From positions 186,001 through 250,000 of the forward strand of contig NZ_CP059164.1 of assembly GCF_013466985.1 (NCBI RefSeq): a stretch of DNA of 64,000 nt, given 5' to 3'. This DNA comes from Nocardioides ungokensis (GTDB lineage: Bacteria > Actinomycetota > Actinomycetes > Propionibacteriales > Nocardioidaceae). Positions 46,001 to 56,623 of the stretch are shown piece after piece; position 1 is the first letter of the stretch; the number at the start of each line of letters is the position of its first letter. The position numbers and the translations under genes were made by a program. The notes under the pieces are model-generated. The model was not told the DNA's origin, did no database searches, and saw nothing but the letters and a program-made list of their open reading frames with translations.

Positions 46001-46342
46001 CTCGTGGTCGACTACAAGACGAACCGGCTCGGCGACCCGGAGACCGACCTCACCGCGGCCGACTACACCCGCGAGCGGCTCACCGAGGCGATGCTGCACT
46101 CCGACTACCCGCTCCAGGCGCTGCTCTACGTCGTGGTCGTGCACCGCTACCTGCGCTGGCGCCAGCCCGGCTACGACCCGGCCACGCACCTCGGCGGCGT
46201 CCTCTACCTCTACGTGCGCGGGATGTGTGGCCCCGCGACGCCGATCGTCGACGGCCACCCGGCCGGGGTCTTCAGCTGGGTGCCGCCGGCCGCGCTGGTG
46301 GTCGCCCTGTCGGACCTGCTCGACGGACGGAGGGGCGCATGA
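43042..46342 (+). pseudogene. recB: Exodeoxyribonuclease V subunit beta (RecB), two frameshifts
   Basis: RecB carries the 3'-5' helicase and the only nuclease of the complex. Walker A is LEASAGTGKTFTL near residue 23, Walker B VDEFQDTDPVQWD, further helicase motifs NWRSDAPLVERL and ADDIRLTYVALTRAQ, and the nuclease motif LVVDYKTNRLG near the C-terminus. Missing bases near 43372 (before ATIATTHQFCQLVLRS) and 43628 (before STEAVRVEFAHAVLR) break the frame. Everything on both sides is fully conserved and the operon is otherwise intact, so I regard both as sequencing errors. About 1100 residues. It starts by overlapping recC (GTGA, or the adjacent ATG) and ends in ATGA with recD. Confidence 0.9.
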
Positions 46343-48115
46343 GCCTGCTGCTCGAGACCGAGGATCCCCGCGACCACAGGCTGGCGCTCGGGGCCGAGGG
46401 CCTGCTGCGCGACTTCAACGAGGCGGGTGTCATCGAGGCGGCCGACGTGCACGTCGCACGCCGGGTGACCGAGCTGGCAGGTGAGGACGACCAGAGCGTC
46501 GCGCTCGCCGTGGCGCTCGCCGTGCGGGCGGTCCGGGGTGGCTCGGTCTGCGTGGACCTCACCACCGTCGCCGAGGACTCCGGGGTCACCGAGCTCCAGT
46601 GGCCGGGCACCGACGCCTGGCTCGCGGCGCTCGAGGCCAGTCCGCTGACCGGGACGCCCCCGGTGCTGCGGCTGCTCGACGACCGGCTGCTCTACCTCGA
46701 CCGCTACTGGCGCGAGGAGGAGCAGGTGTGCGCCGACCTGCTCGCGCGCCCAGCCCCGGCCCCGCTGGACGCCGCGGACGGGCCGGCGCTCGAGACCGCG
46801 CTGGACCGGGTTTTCGCCGCGGCCGGCTACGACGAGCAGCGCGCGGCCGCGCGGATCGCTCTCGCCCAGGGCACCACCGTGCTCACCGGCGGCCCCGGCA
46901 CCGGCAAGACCACGACCGTCGCCGCGCTGCTGGCGCTGCTGGCGGAGCAGGCCGTGAAGTCCGGGGGCGCTGTCCCGCGCATCGCCCTCGCCGCCCCGAC
47001 GGGCAAGGCGGCGGCCCGGCTGCAGCAGGCCGTCGAGGAGGAGGTCGCGCGGCTGCCCGAGTCCGACCGGGCCCGTCTCGGCACGCTGACCGCGGTGACG
47101 CTGCACCGTCTCCTCGGTCCGCGCCCGGACACCGCGGCCCGCTTCCGCCACCACCGCGAGAACCGTCTTCCCCACGACGTCGTCGTCGTCGACGAGACCT
47201 CGATGGTCTCGCTCACGATGATGGCCCGGCTGCTCGAGGCCGTGCGGCCCGAGGCGCGACTGCTGCTCGTGGGCGATCCCGACCAGCTCGCCTCCGTCGA
47301 GGCCGGCGCGGTGCTCGCCGACCTCGTCGAGGGGCTCGGTGCCCGCGGTGACGGCCGGATCGCGGCGTTGCGCACCTCCCACCGCTTCGGGGAGTCGATC
47401 CGTCCGGCGGCTGGCCGAGGCGGTGCGCGCAGGCGACGCCGACGAGGCCGTCGCCTTGCTCGAGGCGGGCGGCGAGCACGTCTCCTTCGTCAGCGAGCCC
47501 GACCCCGGGCCCCGGATGCGCTCACTGCTCGTGCCGCGGGCGCTCGACCTGGTCCGCGCCGCCGAGCGCGGTGACGTCGAGTCCACGCTGGCCGCCCTCG
47601 ACCGGCAGCGCCTGCTCTGTGCCCACCGGGAGGGGCCGCACGGCGTCCGCCACTGGAACCGGCAGGTCGAGCGCTGGCTGACCGAAGAGACGGGTGAGCC
47701 GATCTGGTCGACGTGGTACGCCGGCCGCCCGCTGCTCGTGACGGCCAACGACTACGGGCTCGGCGTCCACAACGGCGACACCGGCGTCGTCGTACGCCGC
47801 GGCGACGGCGTGCTGCGCGCGCACGTCGCCGGCAGCACGCGTCGCCTCGACCTGGCCACCAGCCGGCTCGGGCAGGCCGAGACCATGCATGCGATGACGA
47901 TCCACAAGAGCCAGGGCAGCCAGGCGGACGAGGTGGTGGTGCTGCTGCCGCCTCCGGACTCCCGGCTGCTCACCCGCGAGCTCTTCTACACCGCGATCAC
48001 CAGGGCCCGGGAGCGGGTCGTCGTGGTCGGTGGGCCGGACGACGTCAGGGCCGCGGTCACCCGCCGGGCCCTGCGGGCGTCGGGCCTGAGCCAGCGACTC
48101 GCCGCCTCTCACTGA
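46339..48115 (+). pseudogene. recD: Exodeoxyribonuclease V subunit alpha (RecD), one frameshift
   Basis: RecD is the 5'-3' helicase of RecBCD. Visible motifs: Walker A LTGGPGTGKTTTVAAL near residue 182, LAAPTGKAAARL, Walker B HDVVVVDETSMVS, VGDPDQLASVEAG, then after the shift VTANDYGLGVHNGDTG and TIHKSQGSQADEVVVLLP with FYTAITRARERV. One extra base near 47400 (after FGESIR, before RLAEAVRAG) disrupts the frame in the middle of a conserved region. About 591 residues. ATG 46339 overlaps the recB stop. Confidence 0.9.
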
Positions 48116-48182
48116 CCGGGCGACGAAACCGCGCGGCAACGTCGGGCCGCTAGGGTCAGGGAACCTGATGTCTGGAGTTGAG

Positions 48183-48791
48183 ATGCCCTTCCTGCTGCGC
48201 GTGGAGCTGCCCGATGTGCCCGGTTCGCTGGGTCGGGTCGCGAGCGCGATCGGTATGGCCGGTGGCGACATCGAGGCCATCGAGATCGTCGAGAAGCGCC
48301 ACGACGACGAGATCGCCGTCGACGACGTGCTCCTCGAGGTGTCCCCGGGCACGATGCCCGACTCCATCGTCTCGGCCTGCAACGCGCTGGACGGGGTGCA
48401 GGTCGTGTGGATCAGCCGGTACGCCGCCGGCGGCAACCTGTTCCTCGACCTCGAGGCCGTCGAGGAGCTGACCGCCGACCCGGCCGGCTCGCTCGACCGG
48501 CTCATCGACCTGCTGCCCGTCACGTTCCGCGCCGAGTGGGCGGCCCGGGTCAGCGACTCGGCCGGCGTCGTGCACGCGACCGACGCGGCGCCCACCGACC
48601 TGACGTTCACCTCGATCGGCAAGGCCGCCCGGCTGGACACCCCCGACGACAACGTGCACTGCGGTGCCCGGCTCAACAAGCACGAGATCGTGGTGATCGG
48701 CCGTCGCGGGGGACCGGAGTTCCTCGACTCCGAGGTCGCGCGGCTGGGTCACCTGGTCTCCCTGGCGATGTCGATCTCCCGCGCGGGCTGA
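48183..48791 (+). CDS. ACT domain protein
   Basis: This 202-aa protein begins with a clear ACT domain (FLLRVELPDVPGSLGRVASAIGMAGGDI, residues 3-30), a small-molecule, usually amino-acid, binding module. A C-terminal part with unknown fold follows (NKHEIVVIGRRGGPEFLDSE). GGAG at 48173-48176 favours ATG 48183; ATG 48168 is the alternative, possibly leaderless behind TAGGGT. The ligand is unknown. Confidence 0.82.
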   Translation: MPFLLRVELPDVPGSLGRVASAIGMAGGDIEAIEIVEKRHDDEIAVDDVLLEVSPGTMPDSIVSACNALDGVQVVWISRYAAGGNLFLDLEAVEELTADPAGSLDRLIDLLPVTFRAEWAARVSDSAGVVHATDAAPTDLTFTSIGKAARLDTPDDNVHCGARLNKHEIVVIGRRGGPEFLDSEVARLGHLVSLAMSISRAG

Positions 48792-48880
48792 CCCTGACGT
48801 TTGCGACGGCGCCGGCGCGGACATGATTCCCGGAACGGGGAGCGGGGGATCTCACAGATCGCCGAACCAGGGAGCATGGC

Positions 48881-49573
48881 ATGTCGCACGACCTCGACCG
48901 GACCTCGACCGACACCACCGTCGTCTCGCAGTCACCGCTCGCCAACCATGAGCGCAACGACGAGGACACGGACCACCACAGGTACGACGACATCTTCCCC
49001 GGCCGTGATCGCGAGGACGGCCGTGAGGACGATGTCGCCGCGGCGCCCGACGGCGAGGCGGTCGCCCGGGACAAGTTCGGCGGCATCAACTGGGGCGCGT
49101 CCTTCTTCGGCTGGCTGGTCGCCGTCGCGGTCGCGACCCTGCTGATCGTGGCCGCCGGCGCCGTCTCGGTCGCGCTGGGCACGGCCCCTGACCTGAGTCC
49201 GGTCACGGGTCGGGCCGGCCTGGTCACCACGGCCGTGCTCCTGGTGGTCGTGCTCCTCGGCTACTACACCGGCGGCTACGTCGCGGGCCGGATGTCCCGG
49301 TTCGACGGCGGCCGGCAGGGGTTCGCCGTCTGGCTCCTCGGCCTGCTGGTCACGGGTGCGCTGGTCGGCCTGGGCGTGTTCCTGAAGGGTCGTTACGACC
49401 TCGGCAGCCGGGTAGACCTGTCAGGCGTGCAGCTCTCGACGGGCCAGGTCGGCTGGCAGGTGCTTGTGGGGGCGGGCCTGATCGTGCTGGCCGCCACGCT
49501 GCTGGCGGCCGTGCTCGGCGGCTCCGTCGGCCGCCGCTACCACAGCCGCGTGGACCGCGTCGTACACGCCTGA
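48881..49573 (+). CDS. Four-helix membrane protein with acidic N-terminus
   Basis: This 230-aa protein has about 65 polar, acidic residues (HERNDEDTDHHRYDDIFPGR), then KFGGINWGASFFGWLVAVAV, typical of actinobacterial YrzE-like membrane proteins. Four hydrophobic helices follow near 72-96, 108-128, 143-163 and 190-213. The function is unknown. ATG 48881 is the natural start. Confidence 0.8.
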   Translation: MSHDLDRTSTDTTVVSQSPLANHERNDEDTDHHRYDDIFPGRDREDGREDDVAAAPDGEAVARDKFGGINWGASFFGWLVAVAVATLLIVAAGAVSVALGTAPDLSPVTGRAGLVTTAVLLVVVLLGYYTGGYVAGRMSRFDGGRQGFAVWLLGLLVTGALVGLGVFLKGRYDLGSRVDLSGVQLSTGQVGWQVLVGAGLIVLAATLLAAVLGGSVGRRYHSRVDRVVHA

Positions 49574-49584
49574 GCGGGCCCGGC

Positions 49585-51075
49585 TCAGCAGCCGACGCCG
49601 GTGATGTCGCCGTCGCTGCGCGGGCCCGAGTCGGTGTGCAGGGCGTACGCCGAGCAGTAGTAGAAGCTGAGCAGCCGGTCGCGCCGCAGGTGCACCGGTG
49701 ACCAGTGCCCGTTGCCGGTCGGCTCGAGGTAGCGGAACGACGTGCCGAGCAGGTCTGGGTCGCGGTGCTTGAGGTAGCGGTCCAGCCAGCGCTGCACGTA
49801 GACGCTGGTCAGGTCCTGGCCGTAGCGGCTGGCGGGGAGCACCAGCGGGATGTCGGTGTACTCCAGGTGCGTCGAGGCGCGCGGCACCACCAGCATCGAG
49901 TCGACCCCTGCCCGGCGCCAGGCGTCGAAGCCGGTCGCCCGCTCCCGCATCGGGTCCGGGCCCTCCGGTGAGGGCTGCGGCGTCAACGAGCTCCCGCCTG
50001 ACATGAACCACGGCGTGACGCTGAACCCGTACTCCGACTGCACCGCGAGCGCCGGCACCGTCGGCCGGTTGCCGCTGCCGTCCAGCGGTCCTGTGGAGCC
50101 GGGTCCGGTCAGCTTGTCGAGGGCGACCACGGCCTCGACCCGGTCGTCGGTGCCCTGCACCTTCGAGACGGCCGCGGCCCCCATCGAGTGGCCGATGATC
50201 GCGATCCGGGTGGTGCGCCCCGGGGTCACCGTGCGCCGGTCGGGCGAGCGGTCGAAGAGCCGCCAGTAGGGGTTGTACGCCGACACGTCGGCGCCGTCCG
50301 CGGCCCGGTTGGGGTAGTGGTGCCGCGGGGTGGAGGTGAAGAAGCTCAGGGCGTTGCGGGTGCCGACCACGAAGTTCGACAGCTGCTGCGAGGGCACGCC
50401 GGGGCAGCCGGTGGTCTCGCCGTCGCCGGGCGCGGCGAACGGGTTGCAGAAGGGCAGCGCGTTCGTGTCCGCCGGTGAGTCCTGGTGCGGGAGCGTCTCG
50501 CTGGTGCCCTGCCCCTGCACGTCGTAGGTCAGCACCACGTAGCCGCGCTCCGCGAGGTCCTGCGCGAGCCACTCGTACATCCCCTCGGAGCCCTGCACCG
50601 AGCCCTCGGTGATCACGACGCCCGGGAACGGGCCGTGCAGCTCCCGCCCCGTGTAGGGATCCACGGCCCCGGGTCGCGGCCGGTAGACGTGGCCGCGCAG
50701 CAGCGCGCCGTACTGGTTGGTGAACGAGACCGCCGTCATCCGGCCGCGGCTGTGCTCCCAGCCCGCACGCAGCGGGTTGCCGACGTTCCAGCCGGGGAAG
50801 AGGTTGCCGGGCGTGAGCTCCGGCCGGGTCGGGGTCGCCACCTGGGTCAGCAGCTGGTCGACGCCCTTCTGCGTCGCGGCCTGCACGAGGGCGGGGAGGT
50901 ACGCCGGGTTCTGCAGCTGCTCGTCGGTCACGCGGCCGTAGGCGGCGGCGATGTTCTGCGCGTCGCGGGTCGTGTACGCCGGGTCCCCGGGCTGCGGGTC
51001 AGCGACGGCGGGCGCAGCGGCGCCCATGGCCAGCGAGAAGAGCGACGAGGCGATCAGCAGGCGGCGAGTTCGCAT
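49585..51075 (-). CDS. Secreted alpha/beta hydrolase
   Basis: This 496-aa protein has a Tat- or Sec-type signal (MRTRRLLIASSLFSLAMGAA, cleaved near AVA-DP). An alpha/beta hydrolase domain follows: GPFPGVVITEGSVQGSEGMY, a VVLTYDVQGQGTSE strand and the nucleophile Ser in IAIIGHSMGAAAVSK near residue 275. A later His is in ASTHLEYTD. Cys residues in the inserted loop (FCNPFAAPGDGETTGCPG) may form a disulfide. A lipase, esterase or peptidase role outside the cell is likely. Confidence 0.85.
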   Translation of the reverse strand: MRTRRLLIASSLFSLAMGAAAPAVADPQPGDPAYTTRDAQNIAAAYGRVTDEQLQNPAYLPALVQAATQKGVDQLLTQVATPTRPELTPGNLFPGWNVGNPLRAGWEHSRGRMTAVSFTNQYGALLRGHVYRPRPGAVDPYTGRELHGPFPGVVITEGSVQGSEGMYEWLAQDLAERGYVVLTYDVQGQGTSETLPHQDSPADTNALPFCNPFAAPGDGETTGCPGVPSQQLSNFVVGTRNALSFFTSTPRHHYPNRAADGADVSAYNPYWRLFDRSPDRRTVTPGRTTRIAIIGHSMGAAAVSKVQGTDDRVEAVVALDKLTGPGSTGPLDGSGNRPTVPALAVQSEYGFSVTPWFMSGGSSLTPQPSPEGPDPMRERATGFDAWRRAGVDSMLVVPRASTHLEYTDIPLVLPASRYGQDLTSVYVQRWLDRYLKHRDPDLLGTSFRYLEPTGNGHWSPVHLRRDRLLSFYYCSAYALHTDSGPRSDGDITGVGC

Positions 51076-51124
51076 GCCCTGCCCAACGAGGCAGGGCCGG
51101 GAAGGCGACGCCGCCGGGTCCGCG

Positions 51125-51559
51125 TCAGACGCGCTCGAGCACGAAGACCGGAATCTCCCGGTCGGTCTTCTGCTGGTACTCCGCGTACGCCGGCCACACC
51201 GCGACCGCGCGCTCCCACCAGGCCGCCCGCTCCTCGCCCTCGACGCGCCGGGCGACGTACTCGTGCGGCTCGGGCCCGTCCTGGAGCGCGACCCGTGGGT
51301 CGGCCACGAAGTTGTGGAACCACTCCGGGTGCTCGGGCGCGCCGCCCTTGGAGGCGACCGCTGCGTAGACCCCGTCGTGCTCGACCCGCATGACCGGGTT
51401 CTTGCGCAGCTTGCCGGACCTCGCACCGCGTGAGGTGATCACCACGATGGGCACGCCCTTCAGCGTGTTGGCCTCGGCGCCGCCGGACGCCTCGTACTTC
51501 TCGACCTGCTCGCGGACCCAGTCGCTCGGGCTGGGCTCATAGGTGCCTGTGAGAGCCAT
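51125..51559 (-). CDS. F420-dependent (deazaflavin) nitroreductase family protein
   Basis: This 144-aa split-barrel protein has [33 protein letters not shown] and [18 protein letters not shown], the signatures of the DDN/FDOR-A family that uses F420H2. The C-terminal [21 protein letters not shown] also fits. ATG 51559 is chosen; the longer frame overlaps the menB promoter. It diverges from menB. FDOR-A enzymes reduce quinones in some actinobacteria, so a link to menaquinone is possible. Confidence 0.92.
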   Translation of the reverse strand: MALTGTYEPSPSDWVREQVEKYEASGGAEANTLKGVPIVVITSRGARSGKLRKNPVMRVEHDGVYAAVASKGGAPEHPEWFHNFVADPRVALQDGPEPHEYVARRVEGEERAAWWERAVAVWPAYAEYQQKTDREIPVFVLERV

Positions 51560-51614
51560 GTCGCCACAACACCACATGACCGACCCCGATTCCGGGACCA
51601 CTAGGTTCTTCGCC

Positions 51615-52550
<936 letters not shown>

Positions 52551-52654
52551 GCCCCGGGGCTGCTGACAGGACGTGGCGGCCGCGGCGGCGGCATGATGGG
52601 GCGGGTACGGCTCGCTCGGGTCAGAGCACCGGTCCGATCCCCGGAGGAGACCCC

Positions 52655-53170
52655 ATGACGAAGTACGCCGCCCTCGCCGTCCTGCTGCTCGCGATCACCG
52701 GCTGCAGCGGGTCGGTCTCGACATCGTCCGAACCCAAGGCGGTGAGCCAGTCCGACCTGGAACAACAGGTGAGCGGGATGTACACCCCCAACGACCCGCA
52801 GGCCACGGTCGGCGCCAGCTGCTCCGGCGACCTCACCGCCAAGGTCGACGCCACCCAGGACTGCCACCTGACCGTGGGCAAGCAGTCGGCCGACGTGCGG
52901 GTGACGGTCACCTCGGTCGATGGCAGCGACACGAAGTTCGACGCCGTGCCGTTCATCCCCGGCACCAAGGTCGCCGACACGATCAAGAGCTCGCTGACCA
53001 GCCAGGGCTACAACGTGGACTCCGTGGACTGCCAGGGCGAGCTGATGGGCAAGGTCGGGGAGACCGCGACCTGCACGGTGGCTCCGGCCAAGGGTGGCGG
53101 CACGATCGAGGCCACGGTGACCAAGGTCGACGGCCTGCTGGTGAACTTCAACTACAAGGTGGTGCAGTGA
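52655..53170 (+). CDS. DUF4333 lipoprotein
   Basis: This 171-aa protein has a lipoprotein signal (ALAVLLLAITGC, lipidated Cys17) and two copies of the DUF4333 domain. Each has a central Cys pair: VGASCSGDLTAKVDATQDCHLT and VDCQGELMGKVGETATCTV. The repeated pattern suggests an internal duplication. GGAGGAG precedes ATG 52655. Its stop overlaps the methyltransferase start (GTGA). The role at the cell surface is unknown. Confidence 0.9.
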   Translation: MTKYAALAVLLLAITGCSGSVSTSSEPKAVSQSDLEQQVSGMYTPNDPQATVGASCSGDLTAKVDATQDCHLTVGKQSADVRVTVTSVDGSDTKFDAVPFIPGTKVADTIKSSLTSQGYNVDSVDCQGELMGKVGETATCTVAPAKGGGTIEATVTKVDGLLVNFNYKVVQ

Positions 53171-53796
53171 GCGGAGGCGGCACGACCCGCTGGCAGCAGC
53201 TCGCCCGGCGCGGGGCGGGCGCGGACTACGCGAAGACCTACGCCGCGCGCTTCCGGGCGATGGCCGAGCGCGGCGAGGACATCCACGGTGAGGCTGCGCT
53301 CGTGACCGCGCTCGTCGACCCGCCGGCGCGGGTCCTGGACGCGGGCTGCGGCACCGGGCGGATCGGCCTACGCCTCCACGAGCTGGGGTACGCCGTGGTC
53401 GGCGTGGACGTGGACGACACCATGCTCCACGTGGCGCGGGCCGAGGCCCCCGAGGTCGACTGGCGCGAGGCCGACCTGGCGACGTTCGACCTGGGGCAGC
53501 GGTTCGACCTGGTGCTGCTGGCCGGCAACATCGTGCCGTTGCTCGAGCCCGGCACCCTGGCCCCCGTGGCAGCCCGGCTGGCCGCGCACGTCGCCCCCGG
53601 CGGCCGCGTGGTCTGCGGCTTCGGGCTCGACGCCGCCCACCTCCCTGCCGGCTGCCCGGTCACCCCGCTCGCGGACTTCGACGACGCGATGGCCGCGGCC
53701 GGGCTCGAGCAGGAGGCGCGTTTCTCGGGGTGGGACCGTGCGCCGTTCGACCCCGCGTCGGGCTACGTCGTCGCGGTGCACCGTCCGGCGAGCTGA
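53167..53796 (+). CDS. Class I SAM-dependent methyltransferase
   Basis: This 209-aa protein has motif I ARVLDAGCGTGRIGLRLHELG, VVGVDVDDTMLHVARAEAP, then WREADLATFDLGQRFDLVLLAGN and APGGRVVCGFG. The GTG start overlaps the DUF4333 stop, so translation is coupled. The substrate is unknown; the same gene layout occurs in other actinobacteria, to my recollection. Confidence 0.9.
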   Translation: MSGGGTTRWQQLARRGAGADYAKTYAARFRAMAERGEDIHGEAALVTALVDPPARVLDAGCGTGRIGLRLHELGYAVVGVDVDDTMLHVARAEAPEVDWREADLATFDLGQRFDLVLLAGNIVPLLEPGTLAPVAARLAAHVAPGGRVVCGFGLDAAHLPAGCPVTPLADFDDAMAAAGLEQEARFSGWDRAPFDPASGYVVAVHRPAS

Positions 53797-53822
53797 GCGC
53801 GCATGGCGCAAGAAGGTGACAC

Positions 53823-53883
53823 TTGTCAGACTTCCTACAGTCTTTAGGATTTCACCTAAAGACATCTGCCTGCTTACTGTAGG
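53823..53883 (+). promoter_or_regulatory. Promoter region with nested palindromes before the FBP gene
   Basis: GTCTTTAGG-ATTTCA-CCTAAAGAC (53840-53863) is a perfect inverted repeat with 9-bp arms, enclosed by CCTACAG (53834-53840) and CTGTAGG (53877-53883). TTGTCA (53823) and TAGGAT (53845), 16 bp apart, form a promoter that the palindrome covers. TACTGT at 53875 could be a second -10, starting at the GTG 53887. The stretch is strikingly AT-rich for this genome, so an operator is likely. Confidence 0.6.
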
Positions 53884-53886
53884 CAT

Positions 53887-54378
53887 GTGGAAAGAGTCAG
53901 CGACCGGCAGATCCGTGCTTCCTTCGTGAACTGCACGCGCGGGGAGGTGTCGCGACTCCGCCTGCCCCAGGACCTCGAGACGCTTCGCTGGGACGAGCTC
54001 GACTTCCTCGGCTGGGTCGACCCGCGAGCGCCGCTGCAGTGCTACCTGGTGGTGCCGATGGCTGCCGACGAGCTGGTCGGTGTCCAGCTGCGGCGCAACG
54101 CCGGCGGGGACGGGCCGACCCGGGCGCGGATGTGCTCGCTGTGCCTGACGACCCATCCCGGAACGGGCGTCTCGCTGATGGTGGCTCCGCGCGCCGGGAG
54201 GTCTGGTCGAGACGGCAACTCGGTCGGCGTGGACGTCTGCGCCGAGCTCGATTGCTCGTCGTACGTGCGCGGCGTGATTCCGCCGCCCGCGCTCTCACGA
54301 GTGCACGAGACCCTCACCGTCGAGCAGCGCATCGCCCGGCTGCAGCGGAACGTCCAGGCCTTCGTGAGGCGACTGTGA
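53887..54378 (+). CDS. FBP domain (treble-clef zinc finger) protein
   Basis: This 163-aa protein matches the C-terminal zinc-binding domain of fibronectin/elongation-factor-G binding proteins (FusB-like). RARMCSLCLTTHPG near residue 80 and VGVDVCAELDCSSYVRG near 115 give four Cys, and RIARLQRNVQAFVRRL ends it. In the family this domain binds EF-G and frees ribosomes stalled by fusidic acid. The start is a GTG; an overlapping ATG two bases earlier is out of frame. A strong upstream palindrome suggests regulation. It is followed closely by a TetR gene. Confidence 0.85.
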   Translation: MERVSDRQIRASFVNCTRGEVSRLRLPQDLETLRWDELDFLGWVDPRAPLQCYLVVPMAADELVGVQLRRNAGGDGPTRARMCSLCLTTHPGTGVSLMVAPRAGRSGRDGNSVGVDVCAELDCSSYVRGVIPPPALSRVHETLTVEQRIARLQRNVQAFVRRL

Positions 54379-54415
54379 GGATGAGTCAGGAAGAACACGG
54401 CAGAGAGGGACTCGG

Positions 54416-54985
54416 GTGGCACGCGCAGGGCTGAACTCGGAGCGCGTCGTGCTGGCGGGGGCCGAGCTCGCGGACGAGGTCGGCTTCGACCAGGTCACGA
54501 TCTCCGCCTTGGCCCGGCACTTCGACGTGAAGGTCGCCAGCCTGTACTCCCACGTGCAGAGCTCGCACGACCTCAGCACCCGGATCGCACTCCTGGCTCT
54601 CGACGAGCTCGCCGATCTCGGCGCCGCCGCCCTCGCCGGGCGCTCCGGGAAGGATGCGCTGTCCGCGCTGGGCAACGTCTACCGCGACTACGCCCGCCAG
54701 CACCCGGGCCGGTACGCCGCCGCGCAGCTGCGGCTGGATCCGGAGACCGCGGCCGCGAGTGCCGGAGTGCGGCACGCGCAGATGACGCGCGCGATCCTGC
54801 GCGGCTACGACCTGACCGAGCCCGAACAGACCCATGCGGTCCGGCTGGTGGGCAGCGTCTTCCGCGGCTACGTCGACCTGGAGATGGGCGGCGGGTTCGA
54901 CCACAGCGCGCCCGACAGTCAGGAGTCGTGGCTCCGCGTCCTGGAGGCGCTCGACGCCCTGCTGCGCAACTGGCCGGTGACCTGA
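54416..54985 (+). CDS. TetR family transcriptional regulator
   Basis: This 189-aa repressor has an N-terminal helix-turn-helix (LAGAELADEVGFDQVTISAL, ARHFDVKVASLYSHV) and a WHG-type C-terminal domain (YARQHPGRYAAAQL, VRLVGSVFRGYVDLEMGGGF). GAGAGGGAC precedes the GTG at 54416. It lies 47 bp before a 14-helix MFS exporter in the same direction, the usual layout of a drug-responsive pair. It may also act on the upstream palindromes. Confidence 0.92.
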   Translation: MARAGLNSERVVLAGAELADEVGFDQVTISALARHFDVKVASLYSHVQSSHDLSTRIALLALDELADLGAAALAGRSGKDALSALGNVYRDYARQHPGRYAAAQLRLDPETAAASAGVRHAQMTRAILRGYDLTEPEQTHAVRLVGSVFRGYVDLEMGGGFDHSAPDSQESWLRVLEALDALLRNWPVT

Positions 54986-55032
54986 CCCCCGTGCCTAGAC
55001 TGGCCGGAGTCGTGACTGAAGGAGCACCCGCC

Positions 55033-56583
55033 ATGTCCTCAGACAGCAAGGCAGCGGCGCCCGACCTGCCCGATCACATCGACGGGGCCGTCCTGAAGAT
55101 CGCGGGCGTCGTCGTGATCGGCGCCATCATGTCCATCCTGGACATCACGGTCGTCAACGTCGCCCTGCCGACGTTCCAGACCGCGTTCGGCTCGGCCGCG
55201 CACCCGATCGCCTACTCCACGGTCGCCTGGTCGGTCACCGCCTACACCCTCGCGCTGGCCACCGTGATCCCCATGACCGGCTGGGCCGCCGACCGGTTCG
55301 GCACCAAGCGCCTGTACATGACGGCCATCGCGCTCTTCGTCTGCGGCTCGGTGCTCTGCGCGTCCGCCTGGAGCATCGGCGCCCTGATCGGCTTCCGGGT
55401 CCTGCAGGGCCTCGGCGGCGGCATGCTGATGCCGCTGGGCATGACGATCATGACGCGGGCGGCGGGTCCGCACCGGATCGGGCGGCTGATGGCCATCCTG
55501 GGTGTCCCGATGCTGCTCGGCCCGATCCTGGGCCCCATCATCGGCGGCTGGCTGATCCAGGTCGCCAGCTGGCACTGGATCTTCCTGATCAACGCGCCGA
55601 TCGGCCTGGTCGCGATCGTCTACGCCTGGCGGGTGCTGCCCAGGGACACCCCGGAGCCTTCGGAGTCCTTCGACTTCCTCGGCATGGCGCTGATGTCGCC
55701 GGGGTTGGCGCTGTTCCTCTTCGGCGTCTCCTCCATCCCCGCCGAGGGCACCGCCACCGCTCCGCGGGTCTGGGTCTCGATGCTGATCGGTGCCGCGCTG
55801 ATGGTGACCTTCGTCTTCCACTCCTTCCGCCCGGAGCACCCGCTGCTCGACCTCCGGCTGTTCAAGAACCGCAACCTCGCGGTCTCGGTCATCACCATGT
55901 TCCTGTTCGCCGCGGCGTTCTTCGGCGGCCTGCTGCTGGTGCCGACGTACTTCCAGGAGGTCCGCGGCGAGTCGACGCTGCAGGCCGGTCTGCTCGTGGC
56001 GCCCCAGGGCATCGGCGCGATGATCACGATGCCGATCGCGGGCTCGCAGGTGGACAAGCGCCCGATCGGCCAGATCGTGCCGTTCGGGCTGGTGTTCATC
56101 CTGATCGGCATGCTCGGCCTGACCCAGCTGACCGCCACCACGCCGTACCCCGTCATCATCGCCGAGCTGTTCGTGATGGGCCTGGGGATGGGCGCGACGA
56201 TGATGCCGCTCTTCACCTCGGCGCTGAAGACGCTCAAGGCCCACGAGGTCGCCCGCGGCTCGACGCTGCTCAACATCACCCAGCAGATCGCCAGCTCCTG
56301 CGGCGTCGCGATCATGTCCGTGCTGCTCACCAACCACCTCCAGGCCTCCAAGCTCGCCGGGCCGGCGATGGCCTCGCTGCACGACCCGGCGCTGGCCTCG
56401 AAGCTGTCGCCGGCCGTCATCGCGAAGGGGCTCGAGGACGCCGCCCAGGCGTTCGCCGACACCTACTGGGTGGCCTGGGCGATGGTGCTGCTCACCGTCA
56501 TCCCGGCGATGTTCCTGCCCCGCAAGCAGGAGGCCAGCCACCTCCTCGACGACGAGGGCACGCCTCCCGTGGTCGTGCACTGA
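55033..56583 (+). CDS. MFS transporter, DHA2 (EmrB/QacA) family
   Basis: This 516-aa drug:proton antiporter has 14 predicted helices. DHA2 motifs include SILDITVVNVALPTFQTAF (helix 1, motif D1), TAYTLALATVIPMTGWAADRFGTKRLY (motif A), GFRVLQGLGGGMLMPLGMT (motif B) and GPILGPIIGGWLIQVASWHW (motif C). It ends with a short cytoplasmic acidic tail. GAAGGAG precedes ATG 55033. Transcribed with the TetR gene; the substrate is unknown. Confidence 0.95.
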   Translation: MSSDSKAAAPDLPDHIDGAVLKIAGVVVIGAIMSILDITVVNVALPTFQTAFGSAAHPIAYSTVAWSVTAYTLALATVIPMTGWAADRFGTKRLYMTAIALFVCGSVLCASAWSIGALIGFRVLQGLGGGMLMPLGMTIMTRAAGPHRIGRLMAILGVPMLLGPILGPIIGGWLIQVASWHWIFLINAPIGLVAIVYAWRVLPRDTPEPSESFDFLGMALMSPGLALFLFGVSSIPAEGTATAPRVWVSMLIGAALMVTFVFHSFRPEHPLLDLRLFKNRNLAVSVITMFLFAAAFFGGLLLVPTYFQEVRGESTLQAGLLVAPQGIGAMITMPIAGSQVDKRPIGQIVPFGLVFILIGMLGLTQLTATTPYPVIIAELFVMGLGMGATMMPLFTSALKTLKAHEVARGSTLLNITQQIASSCGVAIMSVLLTNHLQASKLAGPAMASLHDPALASKLSPAVIAKGLEDAAQAFADTYWVAWAMVLLTVIPAMFLPRKQEASHLLDDEGTPPVVVH

Positions 56584-56623
56584 ACGCCCGGGGTGCAGGC
56601 GCGCTCGCAGGTAGGGTCGCCGC

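Noticed and set aside
54272..54286. GCGTGATTCCGCCGC, close to the island motif
   Set aside because: It lies inside the FBP gene and encodes the conserved-looking GVIPPPA segment, far from the island. A chance coding match in GC-rich DNA is the better explanation.
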